A DNA stretch of 64,000 nt from Gamarada debralockiae (taxonomy: Eukaryota; Ascomycota; Leotiomycetes; Helotiales; Hyphodiscaceae), in NCBI GenBank assembly GCA_002803225.1, contig NXFV01000431.1, positions 1-64,000 on the forward strand, written 5' to 3'. The notes beneath the pieces were generated by a model. The model was not told the DNA's origin. It was given only the letters and a program-made list of their open reading frames with translations, and did not search any database. Positions 1-11,116 of this stretch are shown here, one piece after another (within the stretch, counting starts at the first letter, position 1; every line of letters begins with the position of its first letter). Position numbers and translations under genes: made by a program.

Positions 1-800
1 AGCAGAAAGTATGGCGTTACCAGGTACTCTCAATAGCCTTGGCGATAACCTATCTGGGCCAGAGCACACAAAACCCCGATTTAGAGCGCGAGGGATCGAG
101 GGGTACGCAGCCTTGCCCCTTAAATACTATTTCGATTTGCCCTGGGCTGATTATTGCAGTAGGAGGTGTGAACGATTCGTGATGGAGACAGCATGACACG
201 ACTGACCTCAACTTAGACCTTCCCCCTTTGAGGCTATACGTTGCTCCACCGCACTCGGAGAGCGCTATTTGGAACTGGAGAGATATAGAGAGATTTGAAA
301 GTAGTCACTATATAGGCGACTCAGTAGTCGTAGGTAGGCTTCGAGACCCTGTCACTGGACAGGCGATAAGGAGTTTTGATGGGATAGACACAGTACCAAC
401 AAAGCTGGAATGCGGCGCCAGTCGATCCAAAAGCAGCCGTTGCCTTATCTCGATTTACTATTCCCTTTCAAAATCTGGCCTTTCGCATCCAGAGAATGAT
501 AGCGATCCACAATGGCGAGATATCGAGGAACGACTGAAAGATCAGCCTTTTCAGCATCGTCTCTAAAGGCAATATGATTCGATATCATCTATTCTGATGC
601 CGATTCTGTTACTGTCAATTTAGCCTCTCTTTATCGCATACACTTGCATCACACCCCAAGACTGCTATTGAAAGAGGCAATTGATTTCAATTATCAGACG
701 CAAGAGGATGTGTCTCGATTTGTGTGTCACACGAGTTTATATGGTGAGTGAGCAAATCATGTTGATTGAGGTTTTTACTCAACTGAGGCAGTATAAGCTT
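1..800. other. no supported gene
   Basis: This stretch holds only short open frames (about 60 and 112 codons, near 11-196 and 228-566) that start without a convincing ATG. I recognise no family in them. They may be remains of the 5' part of the degenerate gene that follows, but no exon chain joins them. Confidence 0.4.
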
Positions 801-811
801 TGAAAGGTCAG

Positions 812-1330
812 GAGTACGTCAAGCAATGCGCTCTCAAAAATCACGAAGACGATCCATTTCTCGTGACAACAAGGAAGACCCTCGATCGCGTTCTGCTACA
901 TGGAGTCACCGATGAATGGCCGAAGGAAACCGCGACTCAAGGTAGCGAAAGCTATATTTCGATGCAGTAACAACGAAACGACATCGAAAGCGTCATGAAG
1001 CTCAATGAACTAGCGGATAGAAACAACTGGAAGATGTTTGGAGGCTCTAGAAACAGCACAAATCAGAAGGAAGCAGTGGAGCGCTTCTTGAAGCGAGCGA
1101 CTATGACTTGTGTTGGTGGAGCATTCCTCATTGGCCCTATGCTCATAATGGTACTACATGAGACGCGGATTACGGCTCTCATGACGGCTTCGATTTGCGT
1201 CTTTGTATTTGGACTATTGATGACTTTCTTCCTGGAGAAACCGTTCGATGCCTTGTCGGCTACTGCAGCGTATGCTGCTGTTCTTGTTGTGTTTATTGGA
1301 ACTAGCAACAGTGGTGGAAATGGAGCATAA
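812..1330 (+). pseudogene. DUF6594-like membrane protein, C-terminal remnant
   Basis: The C-terminal 80 or so residues match the tail of the fungal DUF6594 family: an arginine-rich stretch, a first membrane segment containing GGAFLIGPMLIM, a second membrane segment, and a third with the hallmark AAYAAVLVVFIG. The function of this family is unknown; its members are probably membrane-anchored. The same frame is open upstream from 812, but an in-frame TAA at 968-970 separates that part from the ATG at 995. The possible intron between 942 and 967 would be only 26 bp, too short for a fungal intron. No DUF6594 N-terminal helical domain can be found upstream. I read it as a broken gene, although a short protein from 995 remains possible. 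Confidence 0.5.
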
Positions 1331-1339
1331 AATAACACT

Positions 1340-2200
1340 ACGTATTAATTGAACTTGGCGTTCGTTGCAAAACTCATAGGCAATGGAGTCATCCGAAAGA
1401 AGGTGGGGGCTGAAGGCCGAGCTTCTTGCCGTCGTCTATCATGGTTGTTGAGAAACTGCCTCGAACAATGACCACAGACTAGCGAGCCTCGGGCACTTCA
1501 TCCAAAACTGAAATATTTGCACCTTGCATTGTCTTTTCCGTCTTTAGGTAGCTTCTTTCAACTTCTCGGGGCTGTGCTCCCCTATCGAATAAACTTGCAA
1601 CCGATTCTTCAGTCGCCAAAGTACTGTACTCCACTTGAATAGTCTCTGGCAGATCCTTTCGATTTCCCCAGAGCACGCTCTCTTCAAATAAACTTCCCCT
1701 CAATTTTAAGCTTTCAAGCAAGCGCTTAGCGATGTGCCACTCCTGGACCCACTCTTTGACTCAGCGTTTTCGAGTTGGTTCAAGGGAGAGAGCAGGCTGA
1801 ATCTCGACGATATATTCGCAGTCTTTCCTAGAAAATTTGATATCCATCACCCCCATTTATTATTCTCTTGTATCATAGCATTACTCCACAAGCTCCGCGA
1901 GCCTCCAATTGCAGGCGAATGCTTTCTCTCGCTCGACGATCTTCTTAAGGTGATTCGTGATACATCTGTCAAGTATAATTTAGCTTTAAAACCCCACACA
2001 AAGACCTTAAACGCGCTCAATACAAATGCACTAATAGAGAGTGTCCTGGGAAAGAAAGTGCTTACCTGAATCCTAAGGATAAGGATAAGGTTATCATTGA
2101 TAAGTTTTCCTTTGTCTACACATATATCAGAAACATTGTTGCAAAGAGAAGCGCCGCCAACGTCAAGAATAGGTTCAAAAGGTCATCACGCGCTATATGG
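1340..2200. other. no recognised gene; open frame of unknown origin
   Basis: A plus-strand frame at about 1734-2069 (111 codons) and a minus-strand frame at 1479-1721 look moderately protein-like, but neither shows a recognisable domain. The minus one has no ATG. The plus frame lies directly upstream of the decayed MULE transposase and could be its unrecognised N-terminal part. Confidence 0.3.
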
Positions 2201-2559
2201 ATGTTAAGGGAGACATACTAATCAAGGAGATCCAAAGTATACTTTGAGTCTAGTTTGCAGAGAACGTCCCTTATAAAATCTGTTAGCTTACTCGTCTTGG
2301 CTTCCAAAGTGGTGATTTGGCCCCTTATCGCATGTCTTTTGAGCTCCTTCCTGCTTATTTTATATTCCTCTGCCGTAAAGCGTCTAGAGCTTACCTTGAC
2401 CTTAAGATCTGCTCTCGAACTGACCGATTTCGACGCTCTTTGTGGGCTCTCGCTAGTCCAGTGGATCATGACTCTATATTTATCGGTTCTTTGCGTTAGG
2501 CGGTATGTTCTGAAAGGGTCGGTTCATCTAGCAACTCTTGCTTGCGGTCGGTGTTGACG

Positions 2560-3545
2560 CGAATGGAAATAGCTTCATTTTGTATAAGTAGTCGTGGAAA
2601 GTGAGAACGAGGACGCTAAACGCTACCTTTTCAAGCATCTTGTTCTTGTAATTCTAGTGATTAAGGAGGTAGAAACTGTGTTTATTAGCGATCGTGACAA
2701 AGGCTTTAGAGCTGCTGATAATGAGCTTTGAGATTAGATTATTTGGGCGATTTGTGCCTACCATTTGATAGTAAACTTCACACTCGATTCTCTCACACGG
2801 TGAAACCTCTCTTCTAGCGCATTTATTATATTAACTCAAAGGCAAGACTCAAAGCTTTGATAGACGAGTTACGAGAGATTAACTAGCTTATAGCGCAATA
2901 TTTGCTCGACGCGCAGCCTGAGCTCTGGGCGTAAGCTCACTTTGTAGGAACCCGATTCGGCTATGATACCTCTAATATTGCCAAATCAATGAATAAAATA
3001 TTAAAGCTTGATGTAAGTTTCCAATTCTTCAACTTCTTGACTCTCTTTGAAACCGGGCGATGGACCAGCGGTTTCAGTGACTTGAGCTTGCTATGAATGC
3101 TCACAAAGCTGAGAAGTGGACTCCTTGGGCACGTGGTAAGTTGCAAGACCACCGTCTTCTCGCACGAACAAATACTATTGTGATAAGGTCAGATATACAG
3201 GGACTCATGCGCCAGCTACACAATAACGTCTACACAGTCGATATGGTTTCAAAGATGTGCTCTTGCACTGTCTTTCAACAGAATGGCATCCATCCCCTGC
3301 AGTCATGCAGTGACAACAATCTTTGCTCGCCCCGGCCGCTCTCTACACGCCCAAATCTCTGCCTTTTCGACATGGAAGAAGACCTGCTCTTGGAACTTCC
3401 CTTTATTGATGTCTCCGACCTTCAAAAACCTGCCCCTCTCACAATGCCATCCTCCCTTGACTCATGTCTCTCTCGGCCGCCCAAAGAAGAAGAGATTCCG
3501 GAAGGATAAGATATAGGGTCCTTGGGGAAAGGCTGCGGCGCAGAC
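2560..3545 (+). mobile_element. decayed MULE-type transposase (DNA transposon)
   Basis: Broken reading frames give the ordered landmarks of a Mutator-like transposase. Around 2597-2735 is an ENEDAKRYLFKHL block followed by FISDRDKGF, which contains a catalytic-region Asp. Around 2885-3010 is a block reading QPELWA, stop, AHFVGTRFGYDTSN and MNKILKL. Around 3250-3330 is a SWIM zinc finger (MCSCTVFQQNGI then PCSHAVTTIFARP), split by a frameshift between the two halves. The tail ends in a GRPKKKRFRK-like basic stretch at about 3480-3515. Several stops and at least two frameshifts make it inactive. I could not find the terminal inverted repeats, so the element borders are not defined. Confidence 0.75.
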
Positions 3546-4278
3546 TTTGGCAGAGCCTACAAGACATAGAGATAATGAAGGGTGGTCACTATATCAAGAG
3601 GACATTTTTCGACGACGTATAGGAGGCCACACGAATAGGAGTTATAGGTATTGATGGAGCACGAGTTGTAGGAAGAGTTATATTTACGTTTATCCCAGGT
3701 ACGAATGTCACAAGCTGCCTTGATTTCTAGAAAGTTCAAAGCATAACGTCACTGCTTATACTCCAGTGCCTGAAAATTTGAAACTGCTGGAGGATTCTTG
3801 AAAATCTTGCCTCGGAAATTCTACTTTTTGGGCTGAAATTCTCCGCTTTTTTGGCCTTTGCAGGACGGCAGAGGAGCTTCCTCGGCTCCCTAAATTCTCC
3901 CGATCTAACCCAAGCCAGCCTAGCCTAGCCAAGACCCAGGCTGGATGAAGTTTCGCTGTTCGTTTCAGCCCCGCCGGAGCACAGCACTGGTCGAGAGCTT
4001 TCCAAGTCGCGAAGATTTATACTCACGTCTAATCATATTATTCTCGACCAGCCAAGAACTTTCACCACTACACAGAAATTGCCGGCATCTCATAGAGTAG
4101 TCCCCATTTAAATGTGTCAGAAATAGAGGTGTTCGCAACGGTAGTTGAGTGTGTTTCATTGATGTCTGTATTGATGTGATTGATGATGATGCTGTCCGGA
4201 AAAGGTTTTCCCACTAGTGCCCTCCTCGGTTACTACAACACTTTCCCGGGTTTCCTCCCACGCCAGCCATCCACTCCC
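3546..4278. other. intergenic, nothing recognised
   Basis: Only short shadow frames occur here. It separates the MULE relic from the Tc1/mariner copy. No RNA gene or repeat was recognised. Confidence 0.5.
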
Positions 4279-4280
4279 TA

Positions 4281-4379
4281 CTCTCCCCCCCCCTAAATAA
4301 ACTCTATTCCCACCCCTCTACAAGGGTTGAAGCAAGGGGGTTCTACAGGGGTTAATACAGGGTTTTTTGACCAATCAAC
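4281..4379 (+). repeat. left terminal inverted repeat of Tc1/mariner copy
   Basis: It begins CTCTCCCCC, continues through CTAAATAAACTCTATTCCC and ends near GACCAATCAA. It pairs with the right end at 5911-5992 in reverse complement, with few mismatches and one small insertion. The external TA is the target duplication. Confidence 0.9.
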
Positions 4380-4436
4380 TACTTGGATCTTTCTAGAATC
4401 AATTTCACGTGCAGGCTCTCTGCCGGCAGAAAAACC

Positions 4437-4531
4437 CAGCTCTCAATACCCAAGCTCTCAACACCCAAGCTCTCAACACCAAGCTCTCAACACCAAGCTC
4501 TCAATACCCAAGCTCTCAACACCCAAGCTCT
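4437..4531 (+). repeat. 14-15 bp tandem repeat inside the Tc1/mariner element
   Basis: About six head-to-tail copies of AGCTCTCAACACCCA or close variants (AGCTCTCAATACCCA, AGCTCTCAACACCA) lie between the left inverted repeat and the transposase ATG. A second, looser repeat of GACTCCCCA-type units lies at about 4713-4765 in the transposase N-terminal region. Confidence 0.9.
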
Positions 4532-5910
4532 TTAGTCTCTTACTTGAACACCATGGATATCAGCGCACTTATTGAGATACTAGACTCTCAAGAGCCTACC
4601 CCTTTACCTTCTGAAGCCTCTACACAGTCTTGGGACTCCCAAAATGGGCCTAGACCCTCTCGTGAGTCTTCTACTGAGTCTAAGAACTCTTTAATTGCTT
4701 AATTTCTACCACAGACTCCCCAGACTCCCCAGGACTCTCAAACTCCCCAGGCCCCTCAAACTTCCTAGAAGGAGTACACCTCTCAAACTACTCGTAGCGA
4801 CTGCATCAGAATCAAGACTGCTCTCGACTTTAATATCCCTCTCGACGAAATAACCAAGAAGTACAGATACACACGTAACCAAATTCTTTGGGTGAAACGA
4901 TACCATCGTCTTACACCTCAAAAGAAAGGCAATTGTGGGAGGAAACCTAAGATTACCACCCCTCAACGACAACGTCTCGAAGAATGGCTTCTCCAATCGC
5001 CTTCCCACCGGCATATCTCCTTTAGATATATACTAGAGCTTGCGCCAAAGCTTGGCTTAGAAGACTATAGTTCTATGTCAATTAGGACAGCTTTTAAGCT
5101 TTTAGAGTATAGCAGGAGAGTTGCCAAGAGGAAGGGGTTCTCTGACGACCCTGAAGTTATGCAAGAACGCCTGGATTTTACTAGTTGGGGGATCACTTCG
5201 TCAAGGGAGCGTCTAAATAGGCAAATATTCTCTGATGAAGTATAGGCATATAGAGGGGCAAATACACAATCATATATTACTGCCAAGGAAGACGGCAGTG
5301 ATAGGTATAACCCTGAGTACGTTTAGCACAAGTACTCTTAAGCAACTAGCTTAGATGTTCCATAGTACAATTGTAATGGGAGAGAAAGGTCCTGCTACGT
5401 TTTGGGAGAGGGAATAGGGGAGTATAGACTCGTACAAGTACGATGCTATTATCCTTAATAATATTCAAGCTTTCCTGGCAGTTAATGAGGGGCATGGATT
5501 TGTTTGGATGCAAGATAATGCTTCTTACTATATATCTAAGGAAACCCAAGAAAACCTAAGACTTCGGCGTATCCCTTATATCTAATAGCTACACTATTCC
5601 CTGGATCTTAATCTTATTAAGCACGTCTGGAGCTGGATAAAGAGGTATATTCAGAGACAGTATTACACTGCGTACTATGATGCTGCTAGGATCCCTCGTT
5701 GGAAGCTCAAGAGGATTATTTGGGAGGCGTAGGAGGCTATTCCTAAAGATTACATTAAGTCTTTGTATAATTCTTAGTGGGATAGGTACTATGCTGTAAA
5801 TAGGCAAAGGGAGGGCCTACAAGGTACTGAACTCTATTAGGAAAGCTGTTAGTAAAGCGGTGAACAATTCAAGCCTTTGTACGCATACAACTCTAGAAGA
5901 TTCTGTTCAA

Positions 5911-5992
5911 TTGATTGGTCAGAGACCCCTGTAGAATCCCCTTGCTTCAACCCTTGTAAAGGGGTGGGAATAGAGTTTATTTAGGGGAGGAG
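5911..5992 (-). repeat. right terminal inverted repeat of Tc1/mariner copy
   Basis: Its reverse complement begins CTCCTCCCCTAAATAAACTC and ends near GACCAATCAATTG, matching the left end of the element. It is followed by TA at 5993-5994. Confidence 0.9.
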
Positions 5993-5996
5993 TACT

Positions 5997-7230
5997 TGGT
6001 TAGAATCCCTGCACCTCAAATACATCGTCAATGGCATGCGTTCGGGCTTGCTTTGTTCGCTCAGCGAGCTCGGCAAAGATACCGAAACATTTCTTGATGC
6101 TGCCCTGTTCTTCTTGAGCCTGTGGATAGATGGCTAATCGCCGTCCTCAGCATTGACCCTTTGAACCGAGAGACTTGGCATTCAGTTTTCGATTTGCAGC
6201 AGGTGATTTTGACCTCGAAAGTCACCGCCAGTGACCTCACCCGTATAGTTCTGCGGGCCATTGGAGGTTGTACTAGTGGGGGCGAGATGATCTCTCCATG
6301 AGTTACGACCTGAGTGTCAGAGTATTACGAGTTCGTAAGCACCGTCAGGTGCCTTCGACTTTCAAAGCGGGTTTTAAACTGTGATTAAGCATAAAATAGC
6401 CTCTTTGTCTTCCACGCTTTAATACAACACTTAAATCTCATATCCCTAAAGAATCAAGTCTTTACTGTTACGGAATAGAAATCACAAGTGTTGCTATCAT
6501 CAATGCCCTCATATCTGAAGCAAGGTCAGTCACGTGATTTCGGGAGAAAGATGCTGTTAAATCGTTGACTAGGCTTTTAGGTGGCGTGAAGCAAAAGAAT
6601 ATAAGAGGATAATTAGTATATTCTCGTAATAAAGGCTTCTAGAAGGTATCTAGAAAGATGGCATTTTCTCTCGGGCCGAACTCTGATTGGGGCCCCCAAC
6701 ATCGTCTATTTCCGGTCTCTTCATTGGACCGTATTAACGGACAATGGCTCTTAGATTCAAGCCACTCATCTAACTGAGTATCCTTGCTTAAGCTTCAATT
6801 GGGAGATGGATGTTACCGAGTCAGTGTGGCTGCTAGAAAAAAGAGATGTGCGGGGCCGACTTACTCTGTCCAAGAGATATTCCGAACGTCCTTTTAGATA
6901 TTTCTATAAAAAGGGCTTTTCCGCATCTTCTAGTCAAAAAGCGTGCTCTTAACCGAAATTCGCATGACAAATCGACAAAACTCTCAGAAATTGTCCATTC
7001 TGAGCCGTCCATCCACGCCCGTCGAATCAAACCCGGCGATTCATCCGTGTAACCGTGTGCCGTGAACGACTATCAAGGAAGCCTTTGACCCTGAAACTTG
7101 GATTGAGACCCAACCTTGAAATTGATGTCTCCAAGTGGTACGGGTAAATGAAAAATCAAGAAGGGAATCCCAAAGTTTATTGACCCCTGACTTCAGTGCC
7201 TTTGATATTGATACTTTGTCTACTTGGCCG
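5997..7230. other. intergenic, upstream of the EFE-like gene
   Basis: No recognisable gene. The stretch is AT-rich in 6380-6660 and contains only short frames on both strands. Confidence 0.5.
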
Positions 7231-7234
7231 AGAA

Positions 7235-7245
7235 TATTTATAAAA
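7235..7245 (+). promoter_or_regulatory. putative TATA box of the EFE-like gene
   Basis: TATTTATAAAA lies about 100 bp before the preferred ATG at 7343 and is followed by a CTTTTCTCTCC pyrimidine run, a common fungal core-promoter arrangement. This spacing also argues against an earlier upstream start. Confidence 0.4.
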
Positions 7246-7342
7246 CTTTTCTCTCCTCTAAGAAGTTCACAAAGTGTATCAAACTCCAATAACTCCACTA
7301 TACCCCAGAAGCACCTTTAGAGACTTTGATTTTGTCACCTTG

Positions 7343-8633
7343 ATGTCAATGAAAATGCCTTTCAGAAACCTCATGCGAAGAAGCTATCTTCCCCAGGTCA
7401 TTGGCAGACGACGTACAACCCCAGCCACCGTAAGAACTCTTGCAACCGCCACACAAAACATGAGCCGTGTTCCCCTTGGAACCATGCCACCGCACCATGA
7501 AGCTACCACTCGACAACTCCAGACTTTCCAACTTCCTCATGAGGTAGCTGCCACGGAAGAGAGTCGTGCCATGGGGAAAGCCATGATCGATGCGTGGAGA
7601 ACAGACGGCATCTTCCAAATCAAGATGACTCCAACTCAGGGCGACAAGTTACGAAGCTGTTTCAACGCCTCCAAAGACTTCTTCAAGCTTCCAGCCGAAG
7701 TTAAAGCGAAGCACGTCGATGATCAAAGCTTTGCTGGATACATTGCTTCAGGAGAGGAATTGACAGACGGCATCGCCGACTACTCGGAGATATTCACAGT
7801 CACTAAGGATCTGCCCGTTTCCGATCCAAGGGTGCAAAAAAAGTGGCCCTGTCACGGACCTTGTCCCTGGCCAAACAATTCCTACGAGAACCAGATGAAG
7901 CAATTGATGACGCTCCTTGGGGAATCTGGGGAGAAGCTTTTAAAGCTCACGGCTCTAGGGTTGGGCCTTGCCAACCCCAACGCCTTCACCGACATGACCG
8001 AGGACGGTTGGCACCATATGAGAATCCTACGATTTCCACAAGTAGATAAGACCAATGGAAAAGGGAAGACCGGTCGTGGAATTGGCTCGCATACAGATTA
8101 TGGCCTTCTCGTCATCGCTGGTCAAGACAATGTCGGCGGCCTCTTCGTCCGTCCCAAGGTCGAAGGAGAAAGCATCAAGAATTGGCAGAGTAGTGCGGCT
8201 GGTCTCTACGAAAATGACAACAAATGGCTATATGTTTCGCCTGTCGAGAATGTGTTGACTGTGTTTCCCGGTAAGTCACACATCATATCTATATCTAACT
8301 TCCTACAAACTTACGAGTGAGTGATGTGTAGGTGATATGATGCAATATTTGACGAACGACTACCTTCCTTCGACACCACACAAAGTCGGTCTTAATACTC
8401 GTGAGCGGTATGCTTTTGCGTATTTTCATGAGCCGAACTTCAACTCTGTCATCAAGCCGCTGCCGGAGCTCCAAGATGGCATTCACTACGGCACGCACTT
8501 CACGAATATGTTTATGCGGAACTACCCTGAGCGCATCACTGCAAAGAGGATGCGCGCCGAAAATCGCATGGGTATTTTGGAGGAGTTGAAGAACGCTGCC
8601 GTGACTCGACGGCCTGGAACCGCCAGTCTTTGA
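7343..8633 (+). CDS. ethylene-forming enzyme-like 2-oxoglutarate/Fe(II) dioxygenase, probably mitochondrial
   Basis: Two exons (7343-8270 and 8332-8633) joined by a 61-bp GT-AG intron give 409 residues. The protein is colinear with the ethylene-forming enzyme of Pseudomonas syringae and fungal relatives, which turns 2-oxoglutarate into ethylene and CO2 and also hydroxylates arginine to give guanidine. Shared blocks include DGIFQIK, GYIASGEELTDG, WPCHGPCPWPNN, GWHHMRILRFP, HTDYGLLVIA, STPHKVGLNTRERYAFAYFHEPNF and HFTNMFMRNYPERIT. The iron ligands H250, D252 and H326 are present, as are the 2-oxoglutarate-binding Arg (R335) and the HHMR arginine corresponding to the arginine-contact residue. 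Residues 1-38 are rich in Arg, Ser and Thr with no acidic residues (two RR pairs, then RTLATATQ), a typical mitochondrial presequence absent from the bacterial enzyme. Alternative in-frame Mets lie at 7349, 7355 and 7460. Actual ethylene production is inferred by homology only. Confidence 0.92.
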
Positions 8634-9434
8634 ACAGGTTCTCCTATGCCTTTAGTCCGTGGACAAGATCTCAGCAAGTCTTTTATGCGCACAACAGAGG
8701 ATCGTCCACTGCAAATTCGGTTAGAGACTTAGGCCCAGTTTCTTCTTTTACTTACTTTCTTTTATTTTTCCCCCTTGGCATAACCCGGTCAGAAGAAATG
8801 GCGTTCACTGAATTACTTCGATCATTCTTCAGCCTGTCCTTTTTTCAGGTTTCTGTACTCGAACATTTTTACTCTTTGACTCTTTATATTCTATAAGTAG
8901 TTAACACAGTAAAGCTTCGCGTAAGAAGGGCAGTCGCGTAAAGAGACAGTCGCACAGCGCTAACAGCCTGTAACTACAGTAACCAAGAGCTTGTGGCTAT
9001 AGCGACTAATAATCTTATGCAAAAAAGTTTACAAGTTTTAAAATACAAATTAAAAGTCGTCAATAAATAAGTATATAAGAAAGAATTAAGATTATCGCAC
9101 ATATAAATTTTAGTGAGGAGCGATGTCTACTGCCTTAAATTCGTACAGGTCGACGTAGCTGAGTTTTAACGGGCGTCCCTACCTCGACCACGAATGCGAC
9201 ATGACTGAAGCCGATGCAGCTCTTGAAAAAGCCGATGGATCTTAATTTCTTGTCACTCTAGAGAAGCAAAACAATTGATTTTCTTTCCCTCTTTATCGAA
9301 AGTGCCAGTTTGGTGACCACACCGGAGCAGCCGCCACTTCAAGCTCAGCGTAGGGAGTTGCTATTGCACATGAACCATAGAAACACGAGTTTGAGCATCA
9401 GAACAATGATTGGCTTATTCATAAAGACTACAAT
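8634..9434. other. intergenic between convergent genes
   Basis: AT-rich 3' flanks of the EFE-like gene (plus) and the fasciclin gene (minus). No conserved open frame. It presumably holds both transcription ends. Confidence 0.5.
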
Positions 9435-10953
9435 CTAGAAAAATTCATTTCCTGAGGCCAGACGGCTTGGCGAACGTGGTGGAACAGACGGTCTACTGGC
9501 TGATGAGCCGTACGAAGCAGTGTTCTTAGAATCCCGGTCCACGGGGGCATTTTGAATTTCATGCATGCCTGTGCTCTGCAATCCCAGCCCCATATCTTGC
9601 TGTCTCTGAACAGTGCCCCTCTGAACATAGAACTTCCCCATGTCATTAGGAACGCTCTGGTCATCCCATGCCATGGATTCCCTCTTTTGCTTTCTGGACC
9701 GAAGAAAAAACCATGCCAGAGCCGCGATAATGAGCAGCCCAGCGATAGCAACACCAACCCCGATCCCAACTTTCGCTCCAGTTTTGAGCGATTTTGAAGT
9801 TGAGTGGGTCGGGTTCGTACTCGAAATGGCATTCGCGGTCGGAGCAGGAGTGGCGGTGGAGATAGGGGTCGAAGTCGAGACCGTCGAGGAGGACGTAGGT
9901 AATGGAGGTGGAGATGTATCGTTTTGATTAAGAAGGCTACAAGCAAATTAGCTTGACATAATCTTTCGACCTGCCTGAGAAGTAGCTTACCTGTCAAGCA
10001 CATGGAAAACCCCGTTTGCAACAACGTAGTCAAAAGCAATGACCTTTGCCGAATTTATGTATGTATCCCCATCTTGAATCGTAACTGTGACATTGGTTCC
10101 TTGTGCTGTCTTTAACTGCATTCCATTCTTTAGAAGCGGGCTGTAGGCCACAAAGCCAGGGACGACATGATACTCGAAAAGGGCTTGTTGCTGGGCAGGA
10201 GACGAGTTTTGGGCGAGCTGTGTAGCATTTGCCAGCGCTGCTGCTGAATTCGGGATGAAATATGTGACATCCGGGATGTCCAGGACTGCGTTGACATATG
10301 TGTTCGCCGCGCTGAGATATCCACCGTTATTCAAGATGGAGATGAAATACTCCAAACCAGCTGCAGTTATCTCCAAGACTGCTGAAATCGGTATAGCAAC
10401 GACCTCGTTAATGATATGTATTAGACCGCCTGTGCAAACAATATCCTGATTCCAATCATTAATGCGATAGACAAACAGACTGGGTAGAGTCCTTTGGACA
10501 TACTGTGGAAGTTGAGGTGCTGATGCTCTGGTTTGAAGTTACCACCTGAGGCGTTCCATCACTGCCCAAGACAAGCTCTACCCTCTGTCCACCGGTGACA
10601 TTAGAATAGGTTGCATTGACCAAATTACTAGGGACAAACTGAGGAGTTTTCGAGAAGGACAGCGTTGGGTATCCGCCTAGCAGAAGGGAGTATTGTAAAA
10701 TTGCTTCGAGCAGATCTTTGTTCGTAATGTTTTGATTTTGGCTGGCGAAAGTTGCAAAAGCGTCGTTAGTTGGCGCGAGGAAGGTGAAATTATTGGCACT
10801 TGATAGCAAGCTGGTAAAATTCGAAGAGGCGTTTATGTAGTTTTGCAGGGTGCTGAGTTGAGGGTAGCTCTGGATCGCCTGCAAAGGAGTGATGGCAAAA
10901 CCATACGCAACAAGAGTTATGAGCCACCAAAGACTCTGTCGCAATAACTTCAT
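9435..10953 (-). CDS. fasciclin (FAS1) domain cell-surface protein with C-terminal membrane anchor
   Basis: Three exons on the minus strand (10953-10504, 10445-9991, 9936-9435), with introns of 58 and 54 bp, give 468 residues. The start is the ATG before MKLLRQSLWWLITLVAYGFA, a signal peptide. Two FAS1 domains follow. The first contains NFTFLAPTNDAFATF and ends in DIVCTGGLIHIINEVV, which spans the first splice site. The second contains VTYFIPNSAAALANA, LFEYHVVPG and VVANGVFHVLDS, which spans the second splice site. Then come a Ser/Thr/Pro-rich linker, a single membrane helix (VGIGVGVAIAGLLIIAALAW) and a cytoplasmic tail of about 100 residues that starts with a basic FLRSRKQKR. N-glycosylation sites are frequent. 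FAS1 proteins act in adhesion and cell-wall association; the single-pass anchor with a tail suggests a surface adhesin or sensor rather than a GPI protein. Confidence 0.9.
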
Positions 10954-11116
10954 TTTGTCATGTTTGGGGAAATTGAAAAGTAACAAGGAGGGATGAGGCC
11001 AAATCACCACTTGATATTCTCTCTTCGGAGCGTAATCCCCGCTACTGGGGTCCTGGCGTGTGGCGAATTGGCGTAATTGCTAAATCCACAATGAGCCGGT
11101 GGTTGGCTGAATTAAG

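Larger units (their letters stand above)
4281..5992 (+). mobile_element. Tc1/mariner-family transposon, inactive copy
   Basis: The element is bounded by long imperfect terminal inverted repeats (about 4281-4379 and 5911-5992) and flanked by TA on both sides (4279-4280 and 5993-5994), the target-site duplication of this superfamily. The left repeat carries a small extra insertion. Inside, a transposase frame starts near ATG 4553. It has a Tc1-type helix-turn-helix (a QRLEEWLLQSPSHRHISFRYI region near 4963-5030), a FSDEV block with the first catalytic Asp near 5230, and a MQDNA block with the second near 5512. The third catalytic position reads LNLIKHVWSWIK instead of the usual Glu-containing motif. 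Many TAG/TAA stops interrupt the frame. The pattern fits C-to-T/G-to-A decay such as RIP. Confidence 0.9.

Noticed and set aside
942..967. Short GT-AG intron that would remove the TAA in the DUF6594-like remnant
   Set aside because: 26 bp is far below the size of fungal introns, and the intron would not remove the stop, which starts at 968.
2218..2469. Minus-strand 83-codon frame with a Lys/Arg-rich coiled-coil look
   Set aside because: No ATG-led gene and no recognised domain. It lies antisense to the region feeding the MULE transposase, so chance or transposon debris is more likely.
7274..7342. Longer N-terminus for the EFE-like protein from an upstream ATG at 7274
   Set aside because: It lies only about 33 bp after the TATA-like box. 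The extension has no conserved features and dilutes the presequence, so 7343 is preferred.
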